Origin: Faecalispora sporosphaeroides DSM 1294
GTDB lineage: Bacteria > Bacillota > Clostridia > Oscillospirales > Acutalibacteraceae
Assembly (NCBI GenBank): GCA_000383295.1
Contig: KB911068.1
Coordinates: 1-64,000 of the forward strand
Length of the DNA stretch: 64,000 nt
Direction of reading: 5' to 3'
Made by a program: the position numbers and the translations under genes. The notes under the pieces were generated by a model. It saw only the letters and a list, made by a program, of their open reading frames with translations. It made no database searches and was not told where the DNA came from. Each line of letters starts with the position of its first letter. The first letter of the stretch is position 1. This document shows, piece after piece, positions 1-8,795 of the stretch.

Positions 1-7
1 TGCTGTG

Positions 8-40
8 GTCGCCCCTCCCGCGAGGGGCGTGGATTCAAAT
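8..40 (+). CRISPR. Single type I-C-like CRISPR repeat, probably terminal
   Basis: A 33-nt sequence begins GTCGCCCCTC, forms a 7-bp stem (GCCCCTC/GAGGGGC) and ends GTGGATTCAAAT. This is the layout of type I-C repeats, whose usual 3' end is GTGGATTGAAAY; here one G is C. No second copy follows within spacer distance. It therefore looks like the degenerate last repeat of an array to the left of the window, outside view. The call rests on recognition of the repeat shape; the array itself and cas genes are not seen. Confidence 0.62.
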
Positions 41-327
41 ACAGTCATACCCAGCTTCCCATATTCAGTGCGAACGTTTCCCACCAGCGGGCGAAAAAGA
101 ATATCGCCCGCGAAAACGCAGCTTTCTGCTTCTAAAAGAAATCTGAGCAGAAAATAGATTTATAATCCAGTAAAAAGGTTGCAAAATTGGAAAAAAATAT
201 GGTATGGTATGGATTACGAGAAAAAGTAAAAACTGTTATAACCATGCGGCTTTCGTTTAACGCAAAGCCGTAGAGGTTTCGCAGGATTCGATTGCAAAAT
301 TCAGCAAAAGAATTTGTGAGGTTTGTC

Positions 328-1458
328 ATGAATGAAAAAGAAGTTTCAGAGATTCGCCGCCGCTTTCGGGTGGAGAAAAACAATATTCGGAGCATACGCG
401 GATGCTATGTGAACGGACAGGGCGAAATCATTTCTGAATTCAATCAGTCTGTAGCGCTGATGCCGCAGGAGGAGGCGGAAAATTTTCTCTCCATCCTGAA
501 AAAAACGCTTTCGGGCACGCTGAACAAGAACCTGATTAATTTGGAGTTTTCCACGCAGCAGGTAGTCGACAGCGAAGAACACCGGCTGTTGATGGCGTTG
601 AAGGATTCTTCTCTGAAGGAAGAAGATACCATCCACCGGTTTTTTCAAAATGTAATTCGTTCTATCACGTTGGATGAGAATTATCTCATTCTTTTGACCC
701 ATGATACTTATGATGTTCCGTTTCGCTCGAAAGACGGACAAACGCAGGACGACAATTCGACCGAGGTGTATTCTTATATTTTGTGCAGCATATGCCCCGT
801 GAAGCCGACGAAACCGGTGCTTGGTTATTACGTCAGCGAAAACACATTCCGCAACTGTACCACGGATTGGGCTGTCTCCCCGCCGAAGCTTGGATTTTTA
901 TTCCCGGCGTTCGACGACCGCAGTGCCAATATTTACAGCGTTCTCTATTATGTTCAGGACAGCTCCGAAACCTACGCCCAGTTTGTCGACACCATGTTTC
1001 ACTGCGATGTGCCCATGCCCGCGGCGGAACAAAAGGAGGCGTTTCAGAGCATTTTGTGTGAATCGCTTGAGCGCGAATGCGATTTCGACACCGTATGCGC
1101 CGTACAGGAACAGCTGAAAAATCTGATTGAAGAGCACAAGGCCAATCGGGAAGAAATCCCGCTGACGGTTTCCAAAGGCCATGTTGCGCGGATTCTTGAG
1201 ACGCAGGGGGTTTCGAAGGAGCATATTGAACGCTTTGAAAAGCAGTTTGACGAGCAGTTTGGCCCCGAAACCAATCTGAGCCCCAAAAATCTGGTGGAAA
1301 CTAACCAGCTGGTGGTAACTGCGCCGAACGTCAAGATTCAGGTCGGCGGGGACGGTGATCATCTGGTGGAAACACGTGTCATCAACGGCGTAAAATACAT
1401 TATGATCCGTGCGGAAGACGGCGTGGAGGTCAACGGTGTTCCGGTACATATTACCTGA
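328..1458 (+). CDS. DUF4317 family protein
   Basis: The protein of about 376 residues starts MNEKEVSEIRRRFRVEKNN and contains RSIRGCYVNGQGEIISEF and LMPQEEAE, which are characteristic of DUF4317, a family of unknown function common in Clostridia. The ATG at 328 is preferred over an in-frame upstream start at 292, because the family begins at this methionine and GTGAGG lies about 8 nt before it. No signal peptide or membrane segment is visible, so it is probably cytoplasmic. The C-terminus (about residues 330-376) is a beta-rich tail. It stands alone upstream of degV. Function is unknown. Confidence 0.85.
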   Translation: MNEKEVSEIRRRFRVEKNNIRSIRGCYVNGQGEIISEFNQSVALMPQEEAENFLSILKKTLSGTLNKNLINLEFSTQQVVDSEEHRLLMALKDSSLKEEDTIHRFFQNVIRSITLDENYLILLTHDTYDVPFRSKDGQTQDDNSTEVYSYILCSICPVKPTKPVLGYYVSENTFRNCTTDWAVSPPKLGFLFPAFDDRSANIYSVLYYVQDSSETYAQFVDTMFHCDVPMPAAEQKEAFQSILCESLERECDFDTVCAVQEQLKNLIEEHKANREEIPLTVSKGHVARILETQGVSKEHIERFEKQFDEQFGPETNLSPKNLVETNQLVVTAPNVKIQVGGDGDHLVETRVINGVKYIMIRAEDGVEVNGVPVHIT

Positions 1459-1496
1459 CGCTACTTCGGGCTATTATCCAAAAGGGAGAGGGTATT

Positions 1497-1562
1497 ATGC
1501 TGAGCGGGTGCGGCCCGGCAAATCAAAACCGGATGAATGGGTGGGAAGAACAGCATGAGTAA
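1497..1562 (+). CDS. Possible 21-aa leader ORF overlapping the degV start
   Basis: An ATG at 1497 follows a strong ribosome site (AAAGGGAGAGGG, spacing about 5) and opens a 21-codon frame. Its TAA stop overlaps the downstream ATGAGTAA start of the DegV gene by 8 nt. This arrangement would allow translational coupling. The peptide begins MLSGCGPAN and has no known similarity to me. It may be a genuine leader peptide or a chance frame; only the ribosome site and the overlap support it. Confidence 0.3.
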   Translation: MLSGCGPANQNRMNGWEEQHE

Positions 1563-2442
1563 AGAAATATGTTTCATTGCGGATTCCTCCGGCGGGCTTC
1601 CGCGGGAGATTCTGGAGCGGCATCAAATAAAGGAGGTGCCGTTCTACTTCAAATTTCAAAACACGGATTACTACTGCGAGAATGTCGATTATACCGGGAG
1701 CGAGTTTTACCGGCATATGGAAAAGAACCCCGAGGATGTACCGCAGACCGCTGCGCCCAATGTGAACGACTGGCTGGGCGCTCTGGAGGAACGGTATGTT
1801 CGGGGAGCTAAAAATTTTATCGTGACGACCATATCCTCCAGGCTTTCCTCCAGCTTTCAAACGGCTTCTCTGGCGAAAGACGTTTTCGCCGAGCAGCACG
1901 ACGACGTGCAGGTCGAGGTGATTGATTCCAATACCTGCGCCTGCGGACAGGCCTCTCTGGAAATCGCAATTGCCCAAATGATTGAGAGCGGCAAAGCGTT
2001 TCGCGAGATTGTCGACAGAGTCAATCAGGCGGTTGGCAGCGTCACTACACTGTTTGTCGTGAATAATTTAAAATATATGGAAGCCGGGGGAAGAATCGGG
2101 GGAGCGACCGCCTTTTTGGGCAAGCTGGCCCAAATTAAGCCGGTGTGCGAGTTTATCGACGGCGCTGTCCGCCCGGTGAAGGCGGTAATCGGCAGAAAAA
2201 ACTCGCTCAAAACCATGATGGATCTTGCGATTTCGCGTGTTTCGGACTGGAGCCGGCTGATCGTTACCGTACAGAACGCGGAATTTTCTGAGGACGCCGA
2301 TTACGCCGTCGATTATCTGAGGAAAGCGGCGTCTTATTCCGGGAAAATCTACAGAAGCGATCTGGGGGTTGTCGTGGGGGCGCACTCCGGCCCCGGAGCC
2401 GCGGGAATCGGTCTGGTAGAAGCGGGCCCGCTGCTGCGGTAG
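1555..2442 (+). CDS. DegV family fatty-acid-binding protein
   Basis: This 295-residue protein has the DegV layout: an N-terminal ICFIADSSGGLPRE strand-loop, the ATISSRLSSSFQTA-type region (TTISSRLSSSF), and the NNLKYMEAGGRIGG motif near residues 175-190 that lines the lipid pocket. DegV/FakB proteins bind a fatty acid and present it to FakA kinase for phosphorylation and entry into phospholipid synthesis; no fakA is nearby, so the partner must be elsewhere. The start at 1555 is chosen because it matches the family N-terminus and has GGGAAG upstream; an in-frame ATG lies at 1537. A small overlapping ORF may couple its translation. A strong terminator follows. Confidence 0.9.
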   Translation: MSKEICFIADSSGGLPREILERHQIKEVPFYFKFQNTDYYCENVDYTGSEFYRHMEKNPEDVPQTAAPNVNDWLGALEERYVRGAKNFIVTTISSRLSSSFQTASLAKDVFAEQHDDVQVEVIDSNTCACGQASLEIAIAQMIESGKAFREIVDRVNQAVGSVTTLFVVNNLKYMEAGGRIGGATAFLGKLAQIKPVCEFIDGAVRPVKAVIGRKNSLKTMMDLAISRVSDWSRLIVTVQNAEFSEDADYAVDYLRKAASYSGKIYRSDLGVVVGAHSGPGAAGIGLVEAGPLLR

Positions 2443-2479
2443 CCTCTTTGCCGTGCTTTGTGCTTTGCGTGAAAAAAGC

Positions 2480-2580
2480 GGCGGCTGCCGGCCTTCAGGA
2501 ATTTTCGTATTTCCGTAGGCCGGCAGCTGCCAAGACTCTTCATCAAGAAAAACGGCCGCCCTTCGTGGGCGGCCGTTTTT
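2480..2580. terminator. Bidirectional terminator between convergent genes
   Basis: The hairpin AACGGCCGCCC-TTCG-GGGCGGCCGTT at about 2551-2577 is flanked by A-run and T-run on the two sides, so it can end transcription of degV (+) and of the hydroxyacid dehydrogenase (-). A second stem just before it (GGCGGCTGCCGGCC at 2480-2493 with GGCCGGCAGCTGCC at 2518-2531, one mismatch) adds to the structure. Confidence 0.85.
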
Positions 2581-2643
2581 GCTATGCTATCGAATGGGTT
2601 TTACGAATTGGCGGCAGACTCTGCCGCCAATGATTTCGCAAGC

Positions 2644-3585
2644 TTATTTCAGGTTCAAAGCTTCCTTCAGCTTCGCGGTAATGAATACGCCGATGTCGCG
2701 GGAAGCATCCACGCTCTGAGCGCCCAGATGAGGAGTGACGATAAAGTTGTCGCACCCGAACAGGGGAGAATCAAAGGAAGCGCCCTCGCCCAGCCCACCG
2801 GCTGCCAGCTCGTTTTCCATTACGTCGGTGGCATAGCCGCCGATTTTATTGGCTTTCAGGGCCTCATACATATCCTGTTCGTTGACAATGCCGCCGCGGC
2901 TCATGTTCAGCACCACAGCATTCGGCTTCATTTTGGCAATCGACTCGGCGTTGAACAGATTTTTGGTGTCCGGGGTCAGCGGAATATGGATGGAGACATA
3001 GTCGGAAACCTTCAGCAGTTCATCAATATCCATGCCCTTGGCGTTCTCTTTCTCAAAATCCTCCGGCTTCAGGAAGGGATCGTAAGCCACTACGTTCATC
3101 AGGAAAGCGCGGCCCAGCTCGCCTACGCGGCGCCCGATGCGGCCAAAGCCCAGAATGCCCAGCGTTTTGCCTCTCAGCTCGCTGCCGACGAATTTGTACT
3201 TATCCCAGTTTTTGTTTACCTTAACGTCCGCGTCCGCGGGAATGGTGTGGCGGGCGATATCCAGCATCTTGGAGAGGGTCAGCTCTGCCACGGCGTTTGC
3301 GTTCATGCCGGGGGCGTTGAATACCTGAATGCCCTTTGCCTTGGCGGTCTCCAGGTCAACGTGGTTCAGACCGACGGAGCAAACGCCGATAACCTTCAGG
3401 TTCTTGGCTGCGTCCAGAATCTCCTTGTTGATGGCGGGGTCAACGCGCATGACCAGCACATCGTAATCGGGAATCAGTTTGGCCAGCTCCTGCTGGGAGG
3501 GGAGCATGTGGGTGTCAACCTGCATGTACTTGCCGAGTTCTTCCGCAATCGAGCTATGGACAACATCAATAATGAGACATTTCAT
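2644..3585 (-). CDS. D-isomer 2-hydroxyacid dehydrogenase (3-phosphoglycerate dehydrogenase-like)
   Basis: The 313-residue protein has the NAD-binding glycine motif GFGRIGRRVG near residue 145 and the catalytic Arg (NMSRGGIVNE), Glu (ATDVMENE) and His (TPHLGAQS) of the D-2-hydroxyacid dehydrogenase family. It lacks the C-terminal ACT domain of long SerA proteins. Clostridial short SerA enzymes oxidise 3-phosphoglycerate for serine synthesis; other members reduce 2-keto acids to D-hydroxy acids, and the sequence alone does not settle the substrate. The start at 3585 is preceded by GAAAGGAAG; a longer in-frame start at 3651 lies in the leader and is unlikely. It is monocistronic with a roughly 270-nt structured leader. 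Confidence 0.85.
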   Translation of the reverse strand: MKCLIIDVVHSSIAEELGKYMQVDTHMLPSQQELAKLIPDYDVLVMRVDPAINKEILDAAKNLKVIGVCSVGLNHVDLETAKAKGIQVFNAPGMNANAVAELTLSKMLDIARHTIPADADVKVNKNWDKYKFVGSELRGKTLGILGFGRIGRRVGELGRAFLMNVVAYDPFLKPEDFEKENAKGMDIDELLKVSDYVSIHIPLTPDTKNLFNAESIAKMKPNAVVLNMSRGGIVNEQDMYEALKANKIGGYATDVMENELAAGGLGEGASFDSPLFGCDNFIVTPHLGAQSVDASRDIGVFITAKLKEALNLK

Positions 3586-3888
3586 AAGAATCTTCCTTTC
3601 ATTTGTATCACAATTTTTACGGCGCGTTCCGTCGTCAGTCCACGAAAACAACGCCGCGTTTTTATGAGTAATTCAATCAATCGGCAAAATAACAGTGCCA
3701 AAAAGAGAGGCACAGGAGGGAACAACCGGTCTTGCCGCGGTATCATCGGGTTCGGCCTTTGAGAAAACAGAAAAATCAATTTCAGGGCTTCCTCAGCAAT
3801 ACCGAACAGCCGGGCTCACAAGCCTGAGGATCAAAAGCCGCGAAAAAACAAGGCAGCATTTTAAACAATCTCGTTCATTGTAACAGGA
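3586..3888 (-). promoter_or_regulatory. Promoter and long structured leader of the hydroxyacid dehydrogenase gene
   Basis: On the minus strand TAGACA and TACAAT (1 mismatch each from consensus, 17-bp spacing) lie near 3861-3889, giving a leader of about 270 nt. The leader can fold into a CCTCAG/CTGAGG closing stem (about 3790-3828) enclosing two small hairpins, followed by TGATACCGCGGCAAG and then a TGTGCC/GGCACT hairpin with a U-rich loop and tail. The ACCGCGG core resembles the T-box sequence, but the UGGN that pairs with tRNA is UGAU here and no canonical Stem I was found. A second promoter (TTGACC, 17 bp, TATAAA) lies at 3959-3987. Confidence 0.4.
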
Positions 3889-3989
3889 AAAGATCTGTTT
3901 GTCTAATACAAATAACCTGATATTTGCATATGGCTTTTTCTATGGCAAGTGACGGAATTTTATATAGCTTGATAAAGATCAGGTCAAAT

Positions 3990-4362
3990 CATACAGCGGG
4001 GTAAAAACGATATTCCTATGTAAATTTTATAATAAGATAAGAGCTACAAATAAAGTCAAAAAAACTCAAACAAATTATATAATTCGCAGAATAATTTGCT
4101 TTTGCATTTTAGGAAAGTGTGCCACATTCGATTCAAATGAGGATAGGAAGACAAAACAAACGGAGGACAGCAGACGCGTGGAAAAGAGCGGCAGAAAATG
4201 AACGGCTGCCGGTCGGGGAGAAGGGACGAAGGCTTCTCCCTTTCCTCCACATACCCTTTCCTGAAAGGAAAGACCGAACCGTGCAAAAGCATGTCTCTTT
4301 TGGCAGTACCGGCCCGCCGCGCGGAGAAATGCAAATTGCGGCAGTGTCAGCGGTTTTCCATA
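3990..4362. other. AT-rich intergenic stretch without a supported gene
   Basis: The region between the dehydrogenase promoter and the end of the germination operon has short frames only, none with a good ribosome site and recognisable product. A stem GGGAGAAG/CTTCTCCC at 4216-4240 sits downstream of gerB on its strand and may stabilise or end that transcript, though it lacks a clear U-run. Confidence 0.4.
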
Positions 4363-5472
4363 TTATGAAGAGGTAGGCTGTGCATTCGTCATTTTACCCC
4401 TGTGTCTGGAAATCAGTGCGATTGCCAACAATAATAATGGGAGGAATACCTGGAAGGGCAGCGCGTAGTAAGAATAAATCTCGAAAGCCCATTCCACCAT
4501 TTCCATGGTGTTTTTATAAATTCCGTGAGCCATCAGAATCATCAGTATGCCGATGGGCACAACGACGGGGCGGTAATGATTCAGGCCGGCCAGTTTTTTG
4601 ACTCCGATGGCGGCGGCAAGCAGACACACGCTGACTTTGACAAACGCCCCAACCACGAAAACGATCGATACCGTTATTTCCATGCGCTGTAAAAAGTCGC
4701 CGATGCGGATTCTGCCCACCGCTATATACGAAGGAAAGTAGGGGTGCTGCTTTAAGGTGGCTCCCAGAACCAGAAGATTGCGGAGGGTGACGGCCAGAAT
4801 AATGGCCGCCCCTGAGAGCAGCCCACCTAAAAAGGGCCTGTAGGGAGCTTTTTTATTGACCGGGCAATATAAAACTGCGGTGATCAAAATTGTTTCGGCA
4901 AAGGGGAACGCAAAGGTGGAGAAGGCGCCGTTCCATACGGGCTTCCATCCATCCGCCAGAATCGGGGTTAAAAATTCCGGGTTGAGCTGGGGGATACACA
5001 GCAGCTGAACAATCAAAATGATGGCAATGAGAATGGGCAGCAGGAAGAAAGCGCTGCGGCCCAAAACCTCAATTTCTTCCTTTGCAACCCAAATGCACGA
5101 AATACCCATCAGCAGGATCGGCATGATCTTTGGGGTTTCCGGCATTGCCATCATATTTACGAATTCGCCAAAATTGCACAATACCATGGCGCCCAGGTGA
5201 AAGGCGTACCACGTGTACAGCAAAACGAAGAGCTGTCCTACCCATTTACCGAAAACAATGATCAGAATATCGAACAGATTTTTCCCCGGGAACAGGGAAA
5301 GCAGCTTCATATATACCGTTACCGTAGGCACGGCCGCGGCCAAAGCAATCAGAATGGAAATCCATTTGTCGATTTCCACCTGCGCCGCCACGCCCACGAT
5401 CAGTGAGCTGCCGATGACGAACAGTACGACCATACTGAAAAGGTGATGGTTTGCGATGCGTTCTTGATTCAT
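4363..5472 (-). CDS. GerAB/GerKB-type spore germination permease
   Basis: The 369-residue protein is almost entirely hydrophobic, with about ten membrane segments, and fits the endospore germination permease family (GerAB/ArcD/ProY, APC superfamily). Typical features are the N-terminal HHLFSMVVLFVIGSSLI segment and a VWNGAFSTFAFPFAE region near residue 185. In Bacillus the B subunit binds the nutrient germinant within the spore inner membrane receptor GerA-GerB-GerC. It is the last gene of the operon, 14 bp after the small membrane gene. Expression in the forespore under sigma-G is expected from the family, not shown here. Confidence 0.9.
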   Translation of the reverse strand: MNQERIANHHLFSMVVLFVIGSSLIVGVAAQVEIDKWISILIALAAAVPTVTVYMKLLSLFPGKNLFDILIIVFGKWVGQLFVLLYTWYAFHLGAMVLCNFGEFVNMMAMPETPKIMPILLMGISCIWVAKEEIEVLGRSAFFLLPILIAIILIVQLLCIPQLNPEFLTPILADGWKPVWNGAFSTFAFPFAETILITAVLYCPVNKKAPYRPFLGGLLSGAAIILAVTLRNLLVLGATLKQHPYFPSYIAVGRIRIGDFLQRMEITVSIVFVVGAFVKVSVCLLAAAIGVKKLAGLNHYRPVVVPIGILMILMAHGIYKNTMEMVEWAFEIYSYYALPFQVFLPLLLLAIALISRHRGKMTNAQPTSS

Positions 5473-5486
5473 ATACCGTCCTCGCG

Positions 5487-5696
5487 CTACAAGCCATAAA
5501 TTTTTGTAATGACCTCTTTCAGGGGATCCGCCGGGCTGGGGAGGTCAATTCCCAGAGACAGCAAAAGCGCCAGAATCAAAGAAACCGATAACAGGCCCGC
5601 CGAAACCCAGAATTCCCTGCGGGTTCCGTCCTTATAAATCGGAACGGTATCGATCAGCACAATGAATGCATACCCGAGCAAAACCAGAGCAAACAT
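5487..5696 (-). CDS. Small membrane protein of the germination operon (CLC_0170-like)
   Basis: This 69-residue protein has two hydrophobic segments (about residues 1-17 and 29-48) separated by a charged loop, and resembles the CLC_0170 family found inside clostridial ger operons. Its ATG overlaps the gerC stop as TAATG, so the two are translationally coupled. It could correspond in role to the small GerD- or GerW-like accessory subunits, but that is a guess from position only. Confidence 0.7.
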   Translation of the reverse strand: MFALVLLGYAFIVLIDTVPIYKDGTRREFWVSAGLLSVSLILALLLSLGIDLPSPADPLKEVITKIYGL

Positions 5697-6853
5697 TAAC
5701 TGCCACCTCCGGAGATCGTTCCTTCATGAGTCGCGCTGTTTTTCAGAGCGACCTTCGGGGACACGGTTACTTTCAGCTTTGGGAAGATCGTATCCCAGTC
5801 AGCCTCGATTTTTTTCCACTTTCGAGGTTCGGTGCGATAAATATGGTTTCCGAATCCGAACGTATCGCAGGCATAACGGTTCTGAACCAGACGAATCGTC
5901 GCTTCGATTTGCTGTTTCAAATATACCTCTGCGGCCTGCTCCAGCGCGGCAATCAGTTTCCCGTCAATTTCGCCGGGCGTGCCCTGCAGTTCGTCAAGAG
6001 CCACGACTGTTTTGATTGTGATGTTGATTTCCGGAACCGAGTCGGCCCAGACGGTTTCAAGCTTTGTCTGATTTTCAAAAATCTCCAGCGAAACGGATAT
6101 CTTCTCCCCTTGATAATTTAGCGGAAACGTCAAAAGTCCCCCATCGATATTGTCCTGAACAAAAAGAAGATTCTTGGTATCGGCTCCATCCAAAAAGCCG
6201 ACAAAGGCAGAATTGTGAAACAGCGCGGTTCCCTCCGTCATGGGGGTTTGCCCTTCGCTGTCATCCCAAAGCATTACAGCGGGGATTTGCGGGGAAATAC
6301 CCGGGGAGACCAGATCGTTCGCGAATCTCCAGGTTTGTGTTTTTCTGGACTTCGATAAGTTTGTCTCATTTTCGATCATGGACTCCAGAGTAAAGGATAA
6401 AATATTGTCACTGGGGTTTTCTACCATCAAAATATCCTTTGCAGGCATTCCTTTTGCCACAAACAACTCAATGTCGGTGCGGGTTTCCGAGTCTCGGTTC
6501 ATCCAATCCATCACGTCGATCATTTCGTTCCGGGCAATCTCTTCACTCACGATCACGACCTGCGTATGGCTGAAGTACAGCTTTTTCCCGATGATGGAGA
6601 TGCCGTCCCGGACGGCGTCGAAAATGGTGTTTCCGAACGAGTGAATGATGTGGGAATCCACCATCCGCTCCTTGCCGCTTTTGGCCTCCGCAATTTCCAT
6701 GGTGAGCTCGAATGTATCGTCTGTTCCCTTGTCGATCGCGATTCCCGCCACGATTCCCATGTCCTCGAGCAGCCGGTAGTTCCAGCACCCGCACAGGCTG
6801 GTAAGCAGCGGAACAATGAGAAGCAGAGCAATAATTTTCCGTTTGCAGGCCAT
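5696..6853 (-). CDS. Ger(x)C family spore germination lipoprotein
   Basis: The 385-residue protein begins with a lipoprotein signal peptide: basic MACKRK, a hydrophobic stretch and the lipobox LCGC near residue 21. The rest matches the Ger(x)C family, with NYRLLEDMGIVAGIAID at the mature N-terminus. GerC is the lipid-anchored subunit of the germinant receptor. The start at 6853 is preferred to an upstream ATG at 6874 because AAAGGAA lies 8 nt before it. The gene begins 1 bp after the gerA stop codon region and overlaps the next small gene by 4 nt. Confidence 0.9.
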   Translation of the reverse strand: MACKRKIIALLLIVPLLTSLCGCWNYRLLEDMGIVAGIAIDKGTDDTFELTMEIAEAKSGKERMVDSHIIHSFGNTIFDAVRDGISIIGKKLYFSHTQVVIVSEEIARNEMIDVMDWMNRDSETRTDIELFVAKGMPAKDILMVENPSDNILSFTLESMIENETNLSKSRKTQTWRFANDLVSPGISPQIPAVMLWDDSEGQTPMTEGTALFHNSAFVGFLDGADTKNLLFVQDNIDGGLLTFPLNYQGEKISVSLEIFENQTKLETVWADSVPEINITIKTVVALDELQGTPGEIDGKLIAALEQAAEVYLKQQIEATIRLVQNRYACDTFGFGNHIYRTEPRKWKKIEADWDTIFPKLKVTVSPKVALKNSATHEGTISGGGS

Positions 6854-6854
6854 C

Positions 6855-8405
6855 CTACGTTCCTTTCTTTGCATGCCGTCCCATCCGCGTTCTGTTTTTG
6901 GACGCGATCAGTTGGGGCCGCAGGCGCATATACCACCACGGCGCGCGGATGAGGGTATCTTTGATGTCCTCATATCGGATGGAGCCTTCCGTCAGCATAT
7001 AAGGAACGCCGAAGGAGCGAATGCTCATCAGGTGGGTAACAAGACACAGCGCGCCGAAAATAACGCCGTAAATCCCCATAAAGGCGGCCAGAATCAAAAA
7101 GACGAAGCGCAGCACCAAAATAGCGCCCTGCACTTTGGCGTTCATCAGAGCGGAGATGCCCGTCAGGGCAACAATGATGATCATAGAGGGGGCGATGAAT
7201 TTCGCGTCCACCGCGGCCTCCCCCAGTACAAGAGCGCCGACAATGCTGACCGTCTGCCCGATTGCGGTGGGCATTCTGGCGCCCGCCTCGCGCAGGATTT
7301 CAAAAACAATCAGCATCAGAAAGGCCTCGATCACGGTGGGGAAGGGAACGTCGTAGCGCCCCGCCGCAATGCTGAGCAGCAAGGGGGTGGGCAGCAGCTC
7401 CTGATGAAAATTTGTCAGGCTCACATAAATAGCCGGCACAAACAGCGCCAAAACCGCGCCGAAAATACGCAGAAGCCGGTTAAAGGAAGCAAAAATAAAA
7501 TTGTTGTAGTAGTCCTCCGGGGTTTGAAACAGTTCCGGAAAAACAAAGGGAACCGTCAGGACAAACGGGCTGCCGTCCACGACGAGCGCAACCCGGCCCT
7601 CCAGAAGCTTGCCCACAATGGAATCCGGGCGTTCGGAATACCCGATTGTGTCAAAGGGGGAGAAGGGGGAATCCTTGATCATCTCCTGAATATACCCGGA
7701 ATCCACAATTCCGTCGATATCCAGTTCGTTCAGACGATGCTCCAGCTCTTTCACGATTTGATCGGAGGCAATGTTTTTCAAATAGCAGATGCACACCTTT
7801 GTTTTCGTGACCCTGCCGATATATCTGTATTGGAATTTTAGATCGGCGGAGGTTACTCTCCTGCGGATTAGGGACAGGTTGACCAAAAGCTGCTCGGTAA
7901 AGCCGTCGCGGGGCCCCCGCACCGCCTGTTCCGAGCTGGCCTCTTCCACGGCGCGGCTCTTCAGATTTTTGCAGTGAATAATGATTGCTTTCGGGGAGCC
8001 GTCCAGCAGCAGCACCGCGTTTCCCACCAGCACCGCGTCCGTGATTTTTTCAAGCTTCTGCGCAAGGCACAAATTGCTGGCGATGAGCGCCTTTTTTTGC
8101 AGTTCCTCCAAGTAGTCGCTGCGCGTGTAGCGGGGAACATCGCTGCTGATCACCTGCTCGATGACGTACTCGTCCAGAATTTGATGGTCGATCATTCCCT
8201 CCGCGTAAATCACGCAGCCCTGTATGGCCCTTTGCGATTTGTTTTCCAGCATTCGGAACCGGATCATATCGTCCGATTCAAAAACGGAGCGGAGAGCCGC
8301 CAGATTTTCTTCCAAAGAGAAAGTCAGCTCCCTGCCGTCCGATTTTTTTTCCCGGCCTGCCGGGCAACCTTCTTCCTGTGCTTTTCGTTTTTTCCATAAA
8401 TTCAT
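6855..8405 (-). CDS. GerA-type spore germination protein (A subunit)
   Basis: The protein of about 516 residues has a soluble N-terminal half (about 1-270) and a C-terminal half with four to six membrane segments, the standard GerAA architecture. Signature stretches include PRYTRSDYLEELQ, GYIQEMIKDSPFSPFDTIGYSERPD and EGRVALVVDGSPFVLTVP. Recent family work assigns GerAA oligomers an ion-channel role in early germination. The first gene of the operon, it starts at ATG 8405 (a TTG at 8411 is the alternative); the ribosome site is weak (GGTGA). The N-terminal 25 residues are low-complexity and basic. Confidence 0.92.
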   Translation of the reverse strand: MNLWKKRKAQEEGCPAGREKKSDGRELTFSLEENLAALRSVFESDDMIRFRMLENKSQRAIQGCVIYAEGMIDHQILDEYVIEQVISSDVPRYTRSDYLEELQKKALIASNLCLAQKLEKITDAVLVGNAVLLLDGSPKAIIIHCKNLKSRAVEEASSEQAVRGPRDGFTEQLLVNLSLIRRRVTSADLKFQYRYIGRVTKTKVCICYLKNIASDQIVKELEHRLNELDIDGIVDSGYIQEMIKDSPFSPFDTIGYSERPDSIVGKLLEGRVALVVDGSPFVLTVPFVFPELFQTPEDYYNNFIFASFNRLLRIFGAVLALFVPAIYVSLTNFHQELLPTPLLLSIAAGRYDVPFPTVIEAFLMLIVFEILREAGARMPTAIGQTVSIVGALVLGEAAVDAKFIAPSMIIIVALTGISALMNAKVQGAILVLRFVFLILAAFMGIYGVIFGALCLVTHLMSIRSFGVPYMLTEGSIRYEDIKDTLIRAPWWYMRLRPQLIASKNRTRMGRHAKKGT

Positions 8406-8411
8406 TTCCAA

Positions 8412-8795
8412 TCACCGGAAGCTATTTTTTCCAGATTTTCCTGAAATAAACAGAAGGGGCACAGGAATACCCGCCGTATGGCAGGCGTGATGGTGCCTTG
8501 TGTTAAGAAGGGGGGGCTTTGCGCTTGGTGAGGCGCCGGCTTATTCCGTTGCGGGCACAGTCACAAAGGGAGCGGTTTTTATCGCCCGGCGACAGAATCT
8601 TACCTGACGCCCCTTATGGGGGATTCGTATTTGCGTCCCATTTTTTGCGCGGGGAATATAGCGGCTGCAAAATGGGGAAAAACAGACACTTTTCTACACA
8701 AAACGGAAAAATTGTAGAACTTTTATGAGTTTTATTCTATAATATTGTCTATAAAGCGGATTCGATCAGTCACCCGTGGGGAAGGGGAGTAAAAG
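8412..8795. other. Divergent intergenic region between ger operon and two-component system
   Basis: No gene is supported here. A TATAAT at about 8738-8743 on the plus strand, with poor -35 matches, is the likely -10 for the histidine kinase gene. A GC-rich portion (8520-8660) may form hairpins. A sigma-G promoter for the germination genes would lie at the left edge but was not recognised with confidence. Confidence 0.35.

Noticed and set aside
87-111. Second CRISPR repeat or terminator near the left edge
   Set aside because: The GCGGGCGA/TCGCCCGC hairpin does not resemble the repeat at 8-40 and has no T-run on either side.
2584-3762. 392-codon open frame on the plus strand opposite the hydroxyacid dehydrogenase
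   Set aside because: It is the antisense of a clear dehydrogenase gene, has no family resemblance and no ribosome site.
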